A program made the translations under genes and the position numbers. A stretch of DNA of 6,279 bases from Fibrobacteria bacterium GUT77 (GTDB lineage: Bacteria; Fibrobacterota; Chitinivibrionia; Chitinivibrionales; Chitinispirillaceae): NCBI GenBank assembly GCA_001462255.1, contig LIUJ01000074.1, positions 1 through 6,279 of the forward strand. Direction: 5' to 3'. Shown in pieces: positions 5,004 through 6,279 of this stretch; position 1 is the stretch's first letter; each line of letters opens with the position of its first letter. The notes below the pieces were generated by a model. It worked only from the letters and a program-made list of their open reading frames with translations, searched no databases and was not told where the DNA came from.

Positions 5004-6279
5004 ATGAATTGGTTTAAGAACGTTAAGATACGCAACAAATTTCTTATCATCTTTGGGGTGTTCCTCCTCCTTATCGGCGGGGGAATGTCTTATGTTGTCT
5101 TATCCATACAGAGCGTGACGGCCAAGTACGTGCGCATTACCGAGGGGCCCAACCGAAGGCTCCTTTACGCCTCCGACGCCACCGTGGAGTTTATGAACAT
5201 ACGCAGAACCAACACCACCATGAGCACTTGTTTCGACAACCCGGAGGCGGCGAAGCTCAATTACATAAAGTGTACCAATTACTACGAAACGTTGCGAAAG
5301 TTGCTTGACGACTGGCGGAAGAACCTCGAGAGCGACCCTACCTTAGCCGCCGACCAACGGGGTACGCAATTACTGATTTTGGAGGAGGTGCTTAGGGAGC
5401 TTACGCGGTATATGACGTATGTGAAAGATATGTACGAGGCGGTGGTGTTGCAACGCGACCAGGCGCGGATGGAGGAGTTGTACGTCAAATGCGCTCCCAT
5501 AGGCGAACAACTGATAAACCAGATTGGCGGCAACCGGAACCTGACGCAGGCGTTCATAAACCACCAAATGACCGAGGCCAACCGAAAAACGTCGGAGACG
5601 GACACGGTCATTATCGCCATGGCGCTCGCGATATTGGCGCTCTCGCTCTTCCGTGACCTCATCGTATCATACCTCATAACGTCGCCCATAGGCAAGATAA
5701 ACCACTCCATAAACGAAATTGAGAAGGGTAATTTGAAATACGCGGTGCGGCTCTCCCACAAGGACGAAATCGGGATGTTGTCCAACCACATCGGCGACAT
5801 GGTCGACAAAATAGCGGAGATGAACTCCTCAATAGCCACCCTCGACAATTTGGACGTCATGGTTTTCATCACGGACATGGAGTACAACATCATATCCATG
5901 AATGAGTTGTGTTGCAAGTTACTGGGGGTGGAGCGAACGGCAAGCTTGGGAAAGAAGTGTTTCGACGTAATCTGCGAAGCGAGCGAACCCTGCCCGTTTT
6001 GTCCGCTACCCGACTTTTATCCGGTACGGGAAACCTTACCGACATGTCAGTGGGAGCGGCCGCTCATGGTTTTGGGCGATGAATCCGAGGTAAAGCACGA
6101 GTTGTGGTACGCTTGCCGCTCTTCCATTATACGTTGGACCGACGGTTCGCTTGTGCTCTTCAACGCGTACACGGACGAAACCATAATGAAGCGGCACATG
6201 GAGCAGTTGCGCGACGTGGCGCAAGCCGCCGACGAGGCCTCGCGCATAAAGTCTTCGTTTTTGGCCAACATGAGCCATG
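5004..6279 (+). CDS. membrane sensor histidine kinase, 3' end outside the window
   Basis: The first 425 residues of a two-component sensor kinase, cut by the window end. Order: TM1 (about 12-34), extracytoplasmic helical region (about 35-199, like the four-helix sensor of chemoreceptors), TM2 (about 201-225, interrupted by R217-D218), HAMP (about 226-278, with 'SPIGKINHSINEIEKGNL'), a PAS-like domain (about 284-391) with many cysteines, and the start of the HisKA helix ending in 'SFLANMSH'. H425 is the expected autophosphorylation site; the ATPase domain, and any receiver domain, would lie beyond. The ligand is unknown. Start choice: ATG 5004 gives a typical short basic N-terminus and has GGGGGA 13 nt upstream. 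In-frame ATGs at 4983 (7 more residues) and 4929 (25 more) are possible, but 4929 sits at the predicted transcription start. No partner response regulator is visible. Confidence 0.88.
   Translation, partial: MNWFKNVKIRNKFLIIFGVFLLLIGGGMSYVVLSIQSVTAKYVRITEGPNRRLLYASDATVEFMNIRRTNTTMSTCFDNPEAAKLNYIKCTNYYETLRKLLDDWRKNLESDPTLAADQRGTQLLILEEVLRELTRYMTYVKDMYEAVVLQRDQARMEELYVKCAPIGEQLINQIGGNRNLTQAFINHQMTEANRKTSETDTVIIAMALAILALSLFRDLIVSYLITSPIGKINHSINEIEKGNLKYAVRLSHKDEIGMLSNHIGDMVDKIAEMNSSIATLDNLDVMVFITDMEYNIISMNELCCKLLGVERTASLGKKCFDVICEASEPCPFCPLPDFYPVRETLPTCQWERPLMVLGDESEVKHELWYACRSSIIRWTDGSLVLFNAYTDETIMKRHMEQLRDVAQAADEASRIKSSFLANMSH

Noticed and set aside
5282..5917. 211-codon minus-strand open frame opposite the kinase
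   Set aside because: Low-information Met/Ser-rich product with no domain; the plus strand encodes a clear TM-HAMP-PAS kinase through the same bases.
1..6279. CRISPR array, tRNA/rRNA genes, insertion sequences or attachment sites
   Set aside because: No regularly spaced repeats with unique spacers, no cloverleaf or rRNA-like segment, no transposase or integrase and no flanking inverted repeats were seen on either strand.

Overview
The window is an ordinary chromosomal stretch of a Gram-negative (diderm) bacterium with moderately high GC coding DNA and sharply AT-rich intergenic strips. Two genes support a diderm: an SPOR-domain lipoprotein with a clear lipobox, and LpxI, an enzyme of lipid A synthesis. 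The phylum cannot be fixed from sequence alone. Codon use is distinctive: ATA is the commonest Ile codon in the one gene counted (18 of 34), which is unusual at this GC level.

Layout. Bases 1-83 form a short AT-rich leader with a Shine-Dalgarno site. Then come three co-directional plus-strand genes: an SPOR lipoprotein (84-1079); rimO, the ribosomal protein S12 methylthiotransferase (1076-2437, overlapping the lipoprotein by 4 bases); and a RelA/SpoT-type (p)ppGpp synthetase fused to about four TPR repeats (start read as 2542, or 2434 if a TTG start is used; end 3840). Convergent to these is lpxI on the minus strand (3874-4713). A 33-bp gap and a long stem-loop lie at the convergence point. 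A 290-bp non-coding region (4714-5003) separates lpxI from a divergent plus-strand sensor histidine kinase. That kinase runs off the window end at its phospho-acceptor His, the last complete codon.

How they fit together. The genes are housekeeping and signalling: cell envelope (SPOR lipoprotein, LpxI), ribosome modification (RimO), stringent-response alarmone synthesis (RelA-like/TPR) and two-component sensing. The 4-base overlap suggests translational coupling of the lipoprotein and rimO. The synthetase may also have its own promoter inside the AT-rich segment before 2542. The lpxI-kinase intergenic region appears to hold two divergent promoters, a 20-bp-spaced direct repeat overlapping the kinase -35 element, and a nested hairpin near the predicted 5' end of the lpxI mRNA.

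I found no mobile element, CRISPR array, tRNA, rRNA or recognisable defence cassette. The least ordinary items are the RelA-like/TPR fusion, the cysteine-rich PAS region of the kinase, and the regulatory architecture at 4787-4920.
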